Both the position numbers and the translations under genes were made by a program. A stretch of 64,000 nt of DNA from NCBI GenBank assembly GCA_004369085.1, contig ML210146.1:248001-312000 (forward strand), read 5' to 3'. This stretch comes from Coprinopsis marcescibilis. Taxonomy: Eukaryota > Basidiomycota > Agaricomycetes > Agaricales > Psathyrellaceae. This document shows positions 33,784 through 46,000 of this stretch, piece by piece. A model generated the notes under the pieces. It searched no databases. It worked only from the letters and a program-made list of their open reading frames with translations, and was not told where the DNA came from. Within the stretch, counting starts at the first letter, position 1, and each line of letters starts with the position of its first letter.

Positions 33784-36700
33784 TTAATCCATTTCCTCAA
33801 TCTCGATGTCGTCCGCAAGGTCCGTATCATCATCAATATCCATACCACTGCCTGCCCCATACTCTCCAGGATGATTAGGAACAATCTGCAATCTGTTGCG
33901 CGGTCCATCGAAACGAACTTGCACCGTCTCGTTTGGCAATACGCGGCCAGCAAGCAAATCAACCGATAGTGGATTGAGAAGCTCGCTCTGGATCGCACGG
34001 TTAAGCGGTCGGGCACCGTACTGCGTGGAGTATCCCATGGACATGAGATAGTTCTTGCTCTCCTCGTCCAAGTCCAGCTTAATCTTGCGGTCGTCAAGGC
34101 GCTTCTCAACTTCCTCAAGACGAACGTCAACAATCTTCCGGATGTCCTTGTGAGAAAGAGCACGCTGAGATAATTTCAGTCAGTACCTAGAAGCAAAGAT
34201 CGAGCAACAGACTTACGAAAATGATGATTTCGTCGATACGATTGATGAATTCTGGAGGGAAATGGGAGGAAATGGCACCCATGACCAGGCTGCGTGTTTG
34301 GGGTTGCACAGGCCCTTCAGGCATATCGTGTAGATAAACTGCTCCAAGGTTGGACGTCATAATGATGACCGTATTCTTCATGTCGACAACACGACCCTGG
34401 CCGTCGGTTAAACGACCGTCATCGAGAACTTGTAAGAAGATGGTAACAAATTCTCGGCACGCCTTCTCAATTTCATCGATGAGAATGATCGAGTAAGGCT
34501 TTCGGCGAATGTATTCGGTGAGTTGACCACCTTGGTCGTAACCAACATATCCAGGAGGAGAGCCGATGAGTCGTGAAATGGAGTGCTTTTCGGAATATTC
34601 AGAGGCATCGACTCGGATCATGGCGTCGGGAGAATCGAATAGAAGAGTAGCGAGCTAAAGAAACGCATAAGTACTAACGGAGGGAGCAGCAGCGTAGAAG
34701 GGCTTACTGTCTTCGCCATGAGAGTTTTCCCTGTTCCAGACGGACCTGCCATTAAAAAGCTGGCAATCGGCCTGTTGGGGTTGGACAAACCGCTCCTGGA
34801 TAACCGGATGGCATTCGCAACTGCCTTCACTGCATCGGGCTGGCCAATCACACTCTCGCTCAGAATTTTCTCCATCCGCAATAGCTTCTCCTTCTCCGTA
34901 GTCACCAAGCGTGTTACGGGGATGTGCGTCCATTTAGCAACAATTTCCGCAATAGCATCTGCGGTGACAACGTCAGCACCTGTGCCCTCGGCAGCCTCAG
35001 CAGCCTTTTGCTTCTCGAGTTGCTCCAACCGATGCTGCAAATCAGGAATAGCATAGTAACGGAGGTCGGATGCAGTGGCCAGATCGTATCTAGCAAGGAA
35101 CATGAGATCAGAGCGAAACTGTTGGCAATGTTCAGGACGTACTTTCTTTCCGCGTCCACAATCTTGGACGTCAGCTCGTCTATCTTCTTGCGAACTTTGT
35201 TTATTTCGTCGCCGCGATATTTTTCATTCTCGTATGCAGCTTTGAGAGGCTTCAACTGGTCTTCGATGTCGGAAATGTTCTTTTTGGCAGTCTTGAGCCT
35301 CTCTTTACTTGCAGCGTCCTTTTCGCGTTCAAGAGCATGGATCTCGACTTCGATTTCAAGCTTGCGGCGTTGGAGTTTGTCGATCTCCTCGGGCTGAGTT
35401 TCACGTTGTACACGGGCACTAAATAAAGTGAATCAGATTTGACAATCCTATACCCAACTAAACAAGTGACGCACTTTGCACAAGCTTCGTCCACAAGGTC
35501 GATAGCAGAGTCTGGCAACCGTCGCTGAGTGAGATACCGATGGGCAAGGGTAGCAGCAGTTATCAAAGCTGCGTCCATGATGCGGACACCGTGGTGAACT
35601 TCGTACTTCTCGCATATACCTCGAAGAATGCTGATAGTTTCGGGAACCGATGGTTCGTTGACGATCACTTGAGCAAATCGACGCTCGAGGGCAGGGTCCG
35701 TTTCTATGTACTTGCGGTATTCACTGAGGGTTGTGGCGCCGATGCAGCGAAGTTTCCCGCGAGCCAAAAGCGGTTTGAAGAGGTTGCCAGCGTCCATTCC
35801 TCCGCCTTCCGCTCCTCGGCCGGCCATGATTAGATGCAATTCGTCAATGAAGAGAATAACACCTGGGCCCCCATCTTCCGCTGCCTTTTCGACTTCGTTG
35901 AGGACCGACTTGATACGTTCTTCGTATTCACCCTTAAACTTGGCACCAGCCATGAGGGCACCCATGTCGAGTGAGTATAAACGGGCAATCAGGCTTGCGG
36001 GCACGTCACGATTGACAATTCGCTGTGCAAGGCCTTCAGCGATAGCGGTTTTACCAACACCAGGCTCTCCAATAAGGACGGGATTGTTTTTGGTCCTAAG
36101 AAAATGGTCAAGACATGCGAAAATCATGGAAAAAGAAGGCTTACCGTCGGCAAAGGATACGAACCACTCGCCGGATTTCGCTGTCACGACCAATAACCGG
36201 ATCGATCTTTCCCTCCTCAGCGAGGGCTGTGAGGTCAACAGCGTATTTCTGGAGAGCGTCGAAGCCCTGCTCAGCCGTCTTAGACTCCACACGTCGGTTA
36301 CCTCGAGCTTGCTCAATTGCGGTCTTTATGGTGGCTTCGTTCAAGTTGTTTTCCTTCAGCACACCGTTTATTGAAGGGTCCTTGAGGAGCGCGAGGAGGA
36401 TGTGATCTTGTGCAATGTAGGAGTCGTGCATCGTCTTCTGAAGCGTTTGGGCCTCGCGAAGCACCCTGAGTGTCATCCCGCTTAACGAAGTCTCATCTGG
36501 CGGCGGGCTTTGCGAAGGCAGACGGACGATGAGTTTCTGAATGCCACGGCGGACTGCGACCTGTACAAGAAATTAGAATGTCGCGACTGGTAAAACTAGA
36601 GGAAATCAACATACTGGGTCGCCGCCTGCCTTGGAAATTACTGAAGAGAATAGACCCTGAGGACCAGACGGACCCCCAGGTACGGACGGTTCTCCTTGTC

Positions 36701-36884
36701 CTTCATTCGCTAGCACAAAAGCGATATGGGCGGGGTTTACTAGACAACATAATCGTCATTGCGGAGTCCCGACATGAGTGTGTAGAAGTAACGTACCCTG
36801 AGCTTGAGAATAGTCTTTTGCGAGCTGGATGGCCTCAGAAATGGATTGCTGGGCCTTGTCTGTAAAATCAAAGTTACTGGCCAT
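33784..36884 (-). CDS. HSP104: Hsp104 / ClpB-type disaggregase
   Basis: Hexameric AAA+ chaperone that extracts proteins from aggregates with Hsp70; cytosolic and nuclear in fungi. Exons: 36797-36884, 36615-36739, 36145-36560, 35475-36095, 35143-35418, 34708-35089, 34217-34654, 33784-34164, giving exactly 908 residues, the length of yeast Hsp104. Clp N-domain: [22 protein letters not shown]1 Walker A is GEPGVGKT (219-226), Walker B is VILFIDELH. The coiled-coil middle domain runs about 410-530. NBD2 Walker A is GPSGTGKT (624-631), pore loop is [13 protein letters not shown], Walker B is IILIDEIEK. The acidic tail ends DDIEIEEMD, as in cytosolic Hsp104 and unlike mitochondrial Hsp78. No transit peptide is present. 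Confidence 0.97.
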
Positions 36885-36930
36885 CGTGAAAGGTTATGAC
36901 TGTGGTTATAGTCTGATCTACTGGTGCATG

Positions 36931-36940
36931 TTTATATAGG
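36931..36940 (-). promoter_or_regulatory. TATA-like element of HSP104
   Basis: On the minus strand the sequence reads CCTATATAAA, about 47 nt upstream of the HSP104 start codon. Stress-inducible genes often keep a TATA box. Assignment is by sequence and position only. Confidence 0.5.
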
Positions 36941-37002
36941 CATTCTTAACAGGTTTGTCTGTGTCTCGAGGTTTGTGGATAAGTCTCGATCTTTCTAGTC
37001 AC

Positions 37003-37012
37003 ATGACGTCAT
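37003..37012. promoter_or_regulatory. CRE/ATF-type palindrome
   Basis: A perfect 10-bp palindrome, ATGACGTCAT, lies about 120 bp upstream of the HSP104 start. TGACGTCA is the standard site for ATF/CREB bZIP factors, which include fungal stress regulators such as Atf1. It also sits within the 3' flank of the next gene, but the position fits the HSP104 promoter. Confidence 0.5.
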
Positions 37013-37064
37013 TTCTGGATAAGCCTAGAATTTGCCAACTTCCAAGTACAATGCATTTCTATTT

Positions 37065-38814
37065 CTACAATTGTAGTCTTTTCTTGGGTTTCGGTGCTCT
37101 ACTACTCCGTCTCACCCCGTTGCTACCTTTATCGCTACCCGATAGGTCTGTCAAGTATGATTTACCATTCTTAATTTCTATCCCTAGTTCCAGTGGTTCG
37201 AGGTGAGCCACACGAAAATGTTGCGACACTATGTCACACAGTTCTTTTCGGAAGAATCGCTCCCCTGCATGAGAGGTCTTCGAGAGTGTTGTGTTTTCCA
37301 ATAAATCGATATAATAGCCGCATTGCGATGCTGGACAGTTCCATTTGAAGCAACCTGGCGAAATGCCTTGACTTTGAAGACAAAAGGCAGGGATGGATCG
37401 AAGCTTCTCCAAGGAAGGTTTGAACTCGCCTTCGTCCGAGTCAGACTCTCCCGATGTTGATGGCTCGGTGAAATCTGAGTCGTAGATGTATTGGTCGGTT
37501 TGTCGTTTCTGTGTCTTCTGTCGCTTTTGTTGTCGCCTGCTCTTCGAGTCCGGACGTGGTGGTAGCGAGATTAATGATGGTTCACCGTCCAGAGGTTTCT
37601 ACAAATAGTTGTTAGGTCCGCGCATCCCTAACCGTATTTCTGCCTTACCTCCGTCCTCTTCAGAGCGCTTTCGAGTTTTTTGTTCCATACGCTTAGATTA
37701 CTTCCAAATCTTTCAAAACCAAATTCGTCATCCTTGCGATAACCCACCGGTTCGCCGTGGGGGATACCCCATTTCCGTTCGCCTTTCGCTGCTCTCTTCG
37801 CTGCTTCCTTTCTCGCCGACACAAGGTTTCTGCAGTATTTCACCCAATACGAAGTGTCGAAGAGTTGAATGTAGCTGGCTGCCGACGCAATCTGGTTGGC
37901 AAGAAGCCACTCTGCGTGGGCTGCGAAGCGACCCTCGATATCTGCACGCGCCAAATGCCGAAGAAAGCGTTTCCTCTTGATAGTCCCGTCAGCGGAGACG
38001 TTTCCACCATCCTGAATTTTTGAATCGAAGTTGTAGATGATCCGGCGGTGGAGATCTTCCTTCCGGAAAGTATCTATATATCTGGTTGTCCACCACTCCA
38101 TTGTGCGAGCGTGAAATGGTGTGCGATTGTTGTCCTCATCCGAAATGTGCTTCATAACGCGGAATAGTTGGTAACGTTCCAAGAAATTCCGACTGTTATT
38201 GTATGTCTCGGCTTGAATGGACATGATTTCGAAGTTGCGTTCTCTGCAATCACAACTTTTGAGATGGTGCCTTGTAGGGGACGATTGACACTCACAGTGA
38301 ATGGACTAGCAGCACTACACGCTCGTAATGACCATCCTTTACTGTATGGTATCCCGCCTGCATGTTATACAAAAAGGATACCACAAGTTTGAATGGGTAT
38401 TTAACCGGCATATTCCTCCGTCGCCTGTTATGTAGCCTTCTGACCTCCTCAACTCCTAGGTCGGAGAGCATGGTTGCATCGGTTATGTCCATGATGCCAA
38501 ATGCCCGTGTTTTGTTGCACATGCCCTTTTGCCATGATATGCTGGGGGTTGGTGGAAGCAGATATGAGATGTGGTCCAAGCTGGAATAGAGGCTAAGACA
38601 TGGTAAGGGAGATAATGTTGGGTACCACCCACCCTACAGGATGATTATTTGGGATGTCTCCTTGCTCCAAGTACAAGGCGGCAATCTTAAGCGGCTTCTT
38701 CCTGGACGGCGGGACGAATGCCAAATATTCCTCGTCAATGGGCCCGAATGGATCGAATAGATTGGATTGGGACATGTTAATCTGTTCACAAGGTCGCCGA
38801 GTAGAGACGTTCAT
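37065..38814 (-). CDS. Unrecognised protein with Cys-rich C-terminal motif
   Basis: I do not recognise this gene. Exons: 38633-38814, 38296-38592, 37649-38243, 37065-37598, giving 535 residues if the first ATG is used; a second Met at 38775 (MSQSNLFDPFGPIDEE) is an equally good start. The N-terminal half is mixed alpha/beta in composition. A basic stretch (RRQQKRQKTQKRQTDQ) resembles a nuclear localisation signal. An acidic SGESDSDEGE segment follows. Near the end, FCLQSQGISPGCFKWNCP and SQCGYY have Cys spacing suggesting a small zinc-binding fold. The tail is basic (RRSSRAPKPKKR). The composition suggests a nuclear or chromatin protein (inference). Intron 1 is short (40 nt). It diverges from the NIPA gene. 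Confidence 0.75.
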
Positions 38815-39013
38815 CGTCGTCGACTCGTGAGTCGTTGTCAGTCGCCGTGCTTGCGGCAAGAGTCACATGACCTAGCGACGACATGCTACTTACTTGACAC
38901 TCTTGGCTGGGCTCTTCAGCAACCTCCATGAGACGACCACCTTCATGACTGTTTTTGTTAACAGACAAGCCTCTAATGGCTCTCTACTATCTTTCTCGAC
39001 TCTGCTAGACTCA

Positions 39014-41199
39014 ATGGATATCCAACAATCTTACATCGTCCAGACAATGGACCCAAATTCCGTTCTCTCAATCCCTGTTGGAATCATCATTGGTCTCCTG
39101 GCCTCGTTCGTGCAATCACTCGGTTTGACAATCCAGCGCAAGTCTCATGTAATCGACCAATCTCTGCCCGAGCATCGCAGAAGAGTGGAACATCGACGGC
39201 CGTGAGTTATTTGTGTTCCAGCTCACTTTCCGGGCTTCCGCCAATCGCCAACATTGGCTGACGTACTTTGTTCAGGCTCTGGCTCCTGGGCTTCACAATA
39301 TTCATATCCTCCAATGTCCTAGGATCTCTGGTGCAAATAGCATCCCTTCCAGTCGTCGTACTTGCGCCACTTGGAGCTGTCTCTCTGCTATGGAACGCAT
39401 TCTTTGCTCGTCTGATACTCGGCGACGTGTTCTCACCTTGGATGATCCTCGGAACCATCCTCATCGCAGGCGGAGCCGTCCTCATTGCAGTGTTTGGAAT
39501 AGTTCCAGAGCCTACACGCTCTCTTGAAGATCTTCTCGAGCTGTTCAGACGCCCTGCATTCGCTGCATACTTCTCAATTCTAGCGTTTCTGGTGGTGGTT
39601 AGTTTGGCATCGGTGAGTCCACTTTTCAAATCAATTCGGGTACCCAAGGTTTAACGTGGCGCAGACTCACATAGCCGAGTACGCATTGTCCCGCAAGCTT
39701 GCAGAAGAGGTCGACGATGGGTGGGACGCCTCGGCTCTCTTAAGCCCGTCGTCCGACGTCATCGATCTCAACGAAGCTAGCATCCGCAGCAACGAGGCAA
39801 ACCGAAACGTAGCTGCCGGAAGTGTGCTGGCAGACGAAAGGATGCCATTATTGCCTGATCGAAAGAGTAGCGGAACTGCCTCGCCAACATCGCCAAACTC
39901 CCAACTCGAGTCGCTCAATCGCACTCGCATATTTATCGCAATTTCTTACGCCTCTTTCTCTGGGATACTCTCGGGAATGTGTCTGATCTTCGCCAAGAGT
40001 GGAGTTCAGCTGTTGTTGTTGACCCTTGGGGGCCAGAACCAGTTTTGGCGCTGGGAGTCGTGGGTGCTCGTGCTCGGCCTCGTCGTGTTTGCGTTGCTCC
40101 AACTTTGGTATTTGCATAAGGCACTCGTTCTTGCTGACCCGACTCTAGTCTGTCCTTGTGAGTCTTGCAATACCGTTTCTCCATCTATTGAGCTTACGGA
40201 CTTGCTTTAGCCGCGTTCTGTTTTTATAACCTTTCGTCAATCCTTAACGGACTCGTTTATTTCGATCAACTGGCGTTGATTAGACCCTTGTACCTCTTTT
40301 TGGTCAGTTTAGGGATTGTTATCCTACTTTGTGGTGTATGGGTTGTCACCATTCAGGCTGGTGGTGGTGGAGTTGATGTAGGATCCTGGGGAGACGAAGC
40401 GGATAACTCGCCTACTGCCTGCGGGGAGCCACTAGCCCTCGATCCGGACGAGCAGCAAGACGACGAAACCACACTTCAGGCGACTGACTCTTCCAAATCC
40501 GTGCATCCCAGGATTGCTACAGCGCCCATGGAACGGGAAACACGCTCAGAATCCAACATTCCCAATGTCACAAGCGATCTGGACGTGTTATCATTTAGAC
40601 CTGCGGGCCCTTCCAGGATGGGGCTGGACGAGTCACCCACCAGCTCAATTCGCCTGTCCCATCGTCTGTCGCGCGGATCTACACATCCTGTTCCCGACTC
40701 CGATCAACACCTTCCGTCCCTACCATCCTCACCCACCTTGCGTTCGAGAAGCACGTTGCGCCAGCGACTTTCGTCGCTCAATAATGAACTGCAACGTCAT
40801 ACGCGGGGCAGCTCATTCCATGCCAATCATCATGGGAGTCTACAGTCCGGACCGCTTTCACCTCCACTGAATCCAACTGGGTTCCAGATTGGGTTGTCAC
40901 CAGTGAGTCCTGGATTCGCGATTATGCCTGTGGAGCGAAGGCCTCGTGGGCTAGGGCTCGGTGGAGCGCCGGGATCATGGGAACAGCACAGGAGGAGGAC
41001 TGTGAGTGAGGGGGATATTAGGGGGTGGTTGTCTGATGAGGAGGCGGATGGGGGTAGGGGTCATCGTGAGGGTGATGATGGTGAAGAGCGGAACAGGTTG
41101 CTCGGGGAAGAGACCGGAACGCAGGAGGACCAACACACTTCTAACCCTAGCTCGGGGTGGACGCGGTGGTTGGGCAGCGTTTTCAGGCGGAAAGAGTAG
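39014..41199 (+). CDS. NIPA-family magnesium transporter
   Basis: Polytopic membrane protein of the NIPA (DUF803) family, whose animal members carry Mg2+. Exons: 39014-39201, 39276-39612, 39665-40157, 40211-41199, giving 668 residues. Membrane motifs: SIPVGIIIGLLASFVQSLGL, QRKSH, LWLLGFTIFISSNVLGSLVQ, SLPVVVLAPLGAVSLLWNAF, MILGTILIAGGAVLIAVFG. A large Ser/Asp loop (residues about 190-250) interrupts the usual family layout. Later helices (ISYASFSGILSGMCLIFAKS, SSILNGLVYFDQL) complete the transporter. The C-terminal 300 residues are disordered, rich in Ser and Pro, and end in a basic cluster. An alternative start is the Met at 39047. Confidence 0.92.
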
Positions 41200-41518
41200 A
41201 GTATAGCGCACACATTGGATATTTTTGTATTATAATGCTTTTTCTATACCCTGAAGTGTCGGACTCGTACATCTTACATTAACCATTGTCGTATGTATGT
41301 AGCATACGGTATGTACTACACAACTCCCATCGCTCCAAGTTGAATCTGGAGCAAACGAGCGTCTACATGGCGTAGAATTCTATGAATTGCGGCAATGATT
41401 CTGATTAGAAAACGGTAACTATGTTTATGTATACGCAGTTCTCACGCACTACATAAATAGCACCATTGATTGGCCATCAAATGATGCGCTCGCTGTAAAG
41501 CGAGCTAGAAACACCAAG

Positions 41519-42176
41519 TACAGTGGTAGCACGGTCCTTTGTACGATTTTTGGCGTTTGGCTCATATCACAAGGATTAGTAGACTTATTCCCATAAAAAT
41601 TGCACCATCTCATAGCTATGCATTCTGGAATTTAGGAAAAAACCATGATCTGTACACAAGGGGCATAGTTGAAGCATTAAAAGCAATCCGCGTCAAGGGG
41701 TCAAAATTTGACCAAATCGAGTCCTTTGTACAGCGTGACATGTGGTGTGACACGCCTATTTTTGGCAGAAGAGCGTGACACTTCGGGTGTCACACTCCCT
41801 CAATCTACCAAGTATCTACAGTAAATTTGGAATTCTTCGGTTTATCAAGCAAATCTCCCCATTCTTTTTGCGCAGGCGAAATGGGAATGCGATTGATCAA
41901 TGAAGTAACAATAAATTTAGGCATTATCACCTGAATTGCCCTCTACAGACAGCTCAATCAAAATCAGAATTTCCCTTCAAATGCCCCATTTGCGGGATAG
42001 CATCTTAATACTGGGTTTTACCGATTAAGCCTCAGTGTAAAATATATACACTGTCATTATACCTATTGAATGCAGAAGACATTGGAGAGAAAGGTGCAGA
42101 ACTTGTTGAATAATTCATTGTACAGTGCAAGTGTACAAGGGAGTGGCTGTGTACAAAGGACCGTACTTCCACTGTA
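41519..42176. mobile_element. Non-autonomous inverted-repeat transposon (TA target)
   Basis: Two terminal inverted repeats of 24 bp, at 41521-41544 and 42151-42174, match at 22 of 24 positions. They begin CAGTGG and end TTTGTAC. The element of 654 bp is flanked on both sides by TA (41519-41520 and 42175-42176), as expected for a Tc1/mariner or pogo-type insertion duplicating TA. The interior has only short frames and no recognisable transposase, so it is probably a MITE or a decayed copy. Inside, 41775-41793 is a perfect hairpin: a 7-bp GTGACAC stem around TTCGG. It sits in the gene-poor gap between NIPA and the DENN gene. Confidence 0.75.
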
Positions 42177-43012
42177 CGTTGCGCCCCCCAGTTCCTGACC
42201 AGATGGTCCATGCTAGTAGAGGCTGTAGAGCGGCGGTTTAACCACTTGTAAAAGATTTGCGGCAAAAGAGACAAGGCCAGAGTAGAGTATGTCTTTGATT
42301 CTGTCAGTGGACACAGAGCCAACTTCAAAGTGCACACTTACTGTACCCACGACGTTCACGCCGCGGGTGCCGACTGATACATACTAACTTTACAGGGAGA
42401 TTATGGGAAACATCCAGGCAGTGGCGTTTATTCATCGGAGTGGTAGAGAGCAAAGCAGTCGCGGTCTATGAGACGAGGTATTCCGGATTTCACGATATGA
42501 ACTTGGAAATATTATTCTGAGGCAGTGGAACTCCGTCGGGTAGAAGAACTTGAACCGCTGTTTTGGAATCAGGCGCAGAACTGGCGTGGGATTTTGATTC
42601 GCGATCGAGATCCATCACGTGCTCTTGGGCGCCCAAATCGGAAAACGCGCAAGTGACAGGACTACCCATCTACTACCGTCGTTCCTTTAGTTTTGGTGAC
42701 GAAACGAAGGTACTATCGAGATGGTTGCTGGCTCTTACCGGGTATGAATGGGTGGCACAACTATGCAGAACTGTGATGGACACGGAATGGACTGAACCGA
42801 GATGATGGTGCTGTGGGGAGAGCTTTTCTGGTGTTGTCGGGATGTATAGTCATTAACTCTATTATATGATTTGCCCTGATATTTGTTGGAGCTGTCGAAG
42901 ACAGTTGCTCTTTCTTCTTCTTTCTTTCTTTTGGAAGGTCACCACGCTACGCTTGTATTCCTTTCCCCACCATTCGTTTATATTTTACTATCCGAAGCGC
43001 TGAGCAGGCGGA
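42177..43012. other. Flank of transposon and DENN promoter, no gene seen
   Basis: No supported gene. A short open frame (42563-42805) has no recognisable motif. The last 150 bp become pyrimidine-rich (TTTCTTCTTCTTTCTTTC near 42900), as expected upstream of a fungal start codon. Confidence 0.5.
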
Positions 43013-46000
43013 ATGTCAACTTCTGTGCGCAACAACGGCAGAAAGGGACCAGTGCCAGCGAACGCGACGCACGGGCCCGCCGACCGCGTGCTGAAGTCGC
43101 GGTTCTCAGACCAGTCGCTGGAGGTGACGAAGAAGACATGGTCAACGACGACGGCCATGCTGGGCTCGTTGTCGCCCAAGGTTACCGGAGATCCCAAAAC
43201 AGGAACGCAGGATTCGCTAGCACCGATCATCACAATTTCAAACCATCAGCAAGGCCCTTCTTCTCCTACCACCATCATCTCCTCTACTCTCCACTCCCTT
43301 AATCCTGCCCTTGCTGATGAACTCGACTATATCACGGTGACAAACCAGACACCCTCCAGTCCCAATAGCACAGAGAGCCGTCCAGACAAGGCATCTCGCA
43401 TCCTAGGAATTCGCCACAGACGCAGCATGGAGCCCATTCCTGCATCTACAAGAAACTCTATCGTCTCCACGCGTTCTTTGCGTGAACGCGACCCACCAGT
43501 CATTACTCATGTTCCAAACTCGCCCCTGACATCGCTATATGTCGTCTCAGGCCTCCCAAAGTCACCGCATACGTGGACACTCGCAGACCCAGACTCTGTT
43601 CTGGGTTTGCATCACAGCGAGGGTGCCGTAAACCGTTGGTGGAGGCCTGAAGTCCTCGGAAGCACCGTCAGCCCAGGAGCCGGTGCTGTCAAGAAGAAGA
43701 AACGAGGAAAGGGCGAGGAGTACACCAAGGGTGCTGGAGCTCTTAGCAAGCAAGAGGTCGGCAAAATGCTCTCCAAGGCACTCAAGGTTCGGCTCGTCGT
43801 CACGTATACATAAGATTCACTCTGACCTTTTGCGTATTAGCTTTCATTTACCCGCGAAGTCGAAGTCATCGCTTCCACCCTCCAACCCGCTTCAACTATT
43901 CACACTTTTACATTTTCGCTCCCTGCACCCAACACTCCTTTAGCTCCCACTCCTTCTGGCGATCTTCTTCGCGCATCTGTTTTATCTACAGCGGACAACC
44001 GATCCTCGGCCGCCACATTCTCTTATCCCTATTCCGACGACCCCTTTGCTCGTCCTTCCTCAGCCTATCTTGGCCCGCCGAGCATACTCGCCCGCGGATC
44101 CCATAACACCTCTGCTGCAGGTCCTGGTGCCAGTTCTACCGACCTTAATTCATCGTCTAATAACAACATAACCTACCATGGCGTCTGCTTGACCGTCTGG
44201 TCTCACGCCGACGCTGAACGAAGCACTGCGATTCGTCGAACCCTCGAGGCTGGCCGCTCTCGCAAAGAGTCCGCTCAGTCTGCTGTCGCGTCACGGCTCC
44301 GTCACCTTCGATCAGACCTCTCTGGCTCTGCCAGCGAGGGCGATCCAACTATTCAAGCCCGAAAACATGCCAAAAAGAGCGCTCGTGGTCCATGGGGAGA
44401 CGCCGAGACCGACGCTGAAACCGAAGCGGAAGGCGCGGTCAGCGAAAGCGACTTTGAAGTCGCCAGTACCGTTGGGCATGGACCTGGAGAGAGTACTCTC
44501 TTCCTCCCAGGGGACACTGTGTTCTGGCTGCCCTACGCGTTGAGTGAGCCCTTATCTGTCTTTATCGTGCGCGCCGTTCATTGACCACTGGTGTTATCAG
44601 CTCTTGTTTCTCGACACCCTGTCTACGACCTTATGCGCGACTATTTGACTCTTTCTTGGGCTCGCTTTTCCAAGGACGTACAGTCCCATACCTTGCAAAT
44701 CTCTAAAATCCTTGCGCATCCGGCTCCGAGAGCCGGAGAACTTATCAAGCTCGACGCTAGCCCAAAAAGCGAAGGCGGCGAATCCAGCTTGGAGGTCATC
44801 GCTCGCTTCCCTGGAGGATTAGACTTTGGTCGTGGTTTGGTCGACATCAATTTTACTATGTGGCCCCTATTCAAATGTTTGAACATTGACAATATCCTGA
44901 CTATCTGCGAGGTGTGTCTCCCCATTTGCTGTCATAGCCCCGACCTAACGACGGTGCTTGCAGATTGCCTTGGCGCCTACCGGCAAAGTCGTCTTCTTCT
45001 CCAGGTTTCCAGCAATGCTCGGAGTAAGTGCTCGTCGAACTTGTCGATCCAGACTATCCTGATATCCTGTGAAGATTGCTGTTAATACCATCAAGTACCT
45101 CGTCGAGTTGCGAGGGTGGAGTGGAATTGCACTTCCTGCCGTCCACTCCCGAGACGCCAAGATTTACATTGACGATCCTGGCCCATGGATCATGGGCCTT
45201 TCAACGGAAGCGCGGTATAGCATACGCCCCTCTCCCGAAGTCTGCGTGTGTGATCTGGACATCAACTATTTGTCAGTTTGCTATTTGCTTCGGTTAAACT
45301 TCAAGCGCTGATTATTGTTTCACAGGAGCTGTCCATCTCCGCCGCCGGGAATCATCTCTACAAAACAGCAACGAGACAAATATCGTCAACGTCTTCTCGC
45401 TGCGTTCGAGTCTCACTACCACCCCGATCACTGTGTTCCGAGGTGTGCATCCATTTTCCGTCATTGCGCTGATAAAACAGTCACTGATAATTGGCTAAGT
45501 GAATTCAAGGAGGCTTTCCCGGCTGGGCGCTTTAGACCCGTCTGCAAGATACAAGCCAAACGCGGAGCCTCGTCCGCTGCTGTCGCTGATCAAATCAAAC
45601 CCCCCGACTGGTGGCACTCGACGCGCATCATCCAGGCTTTTGATGCCGTTCTCCAGGACAAGGTTGGTTATGTGTTCATTCCATTACCGAGATGCAACTC
45701 ACACTCGTATAGTTCAAAAAGCCTTCTTTGCTCAAGCGTATCACATCATTTGGCTTGCCCAAACGCCCTCCCAAGTTGAGTGCGGCTGAACAACACATTC
45801 AACACTCCATTCGCAAGAGAGCAACTGCTTTCGTCGACGCCAGGGATGAACTCGAAACGAAGATCGGTCGATTGTCACGACGACTGAACTTCTTGATGAC
45901 CGAGTCCGACTTGTGGCGAGACAAATTCTCCACGTTTGAGCAGTATGCCGAGAAGCTGAGCAGTGAGGCTACCCAGCTGCGGGCTAAGATCAACAAGGAA

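Noticed and set aside
35706..36374. Open frame antisense to HSP104
   Set aside because: It overlaps the NBD1 coding sequence, whose strong conservation explains the openness of the antisense frame.
41488..41505. 7-bp hairpin (GCTCGCT/AGCGAGC) just before the transposon
   Set aside because: It lies outside the TIR/TA boundary and a single short palindrome is expected by chance.
42563..42805. 80-residue plus-strand frame beside the transposon
   Set aside because: No recognisable motif, no splice structure and no neighbour suggesting function.
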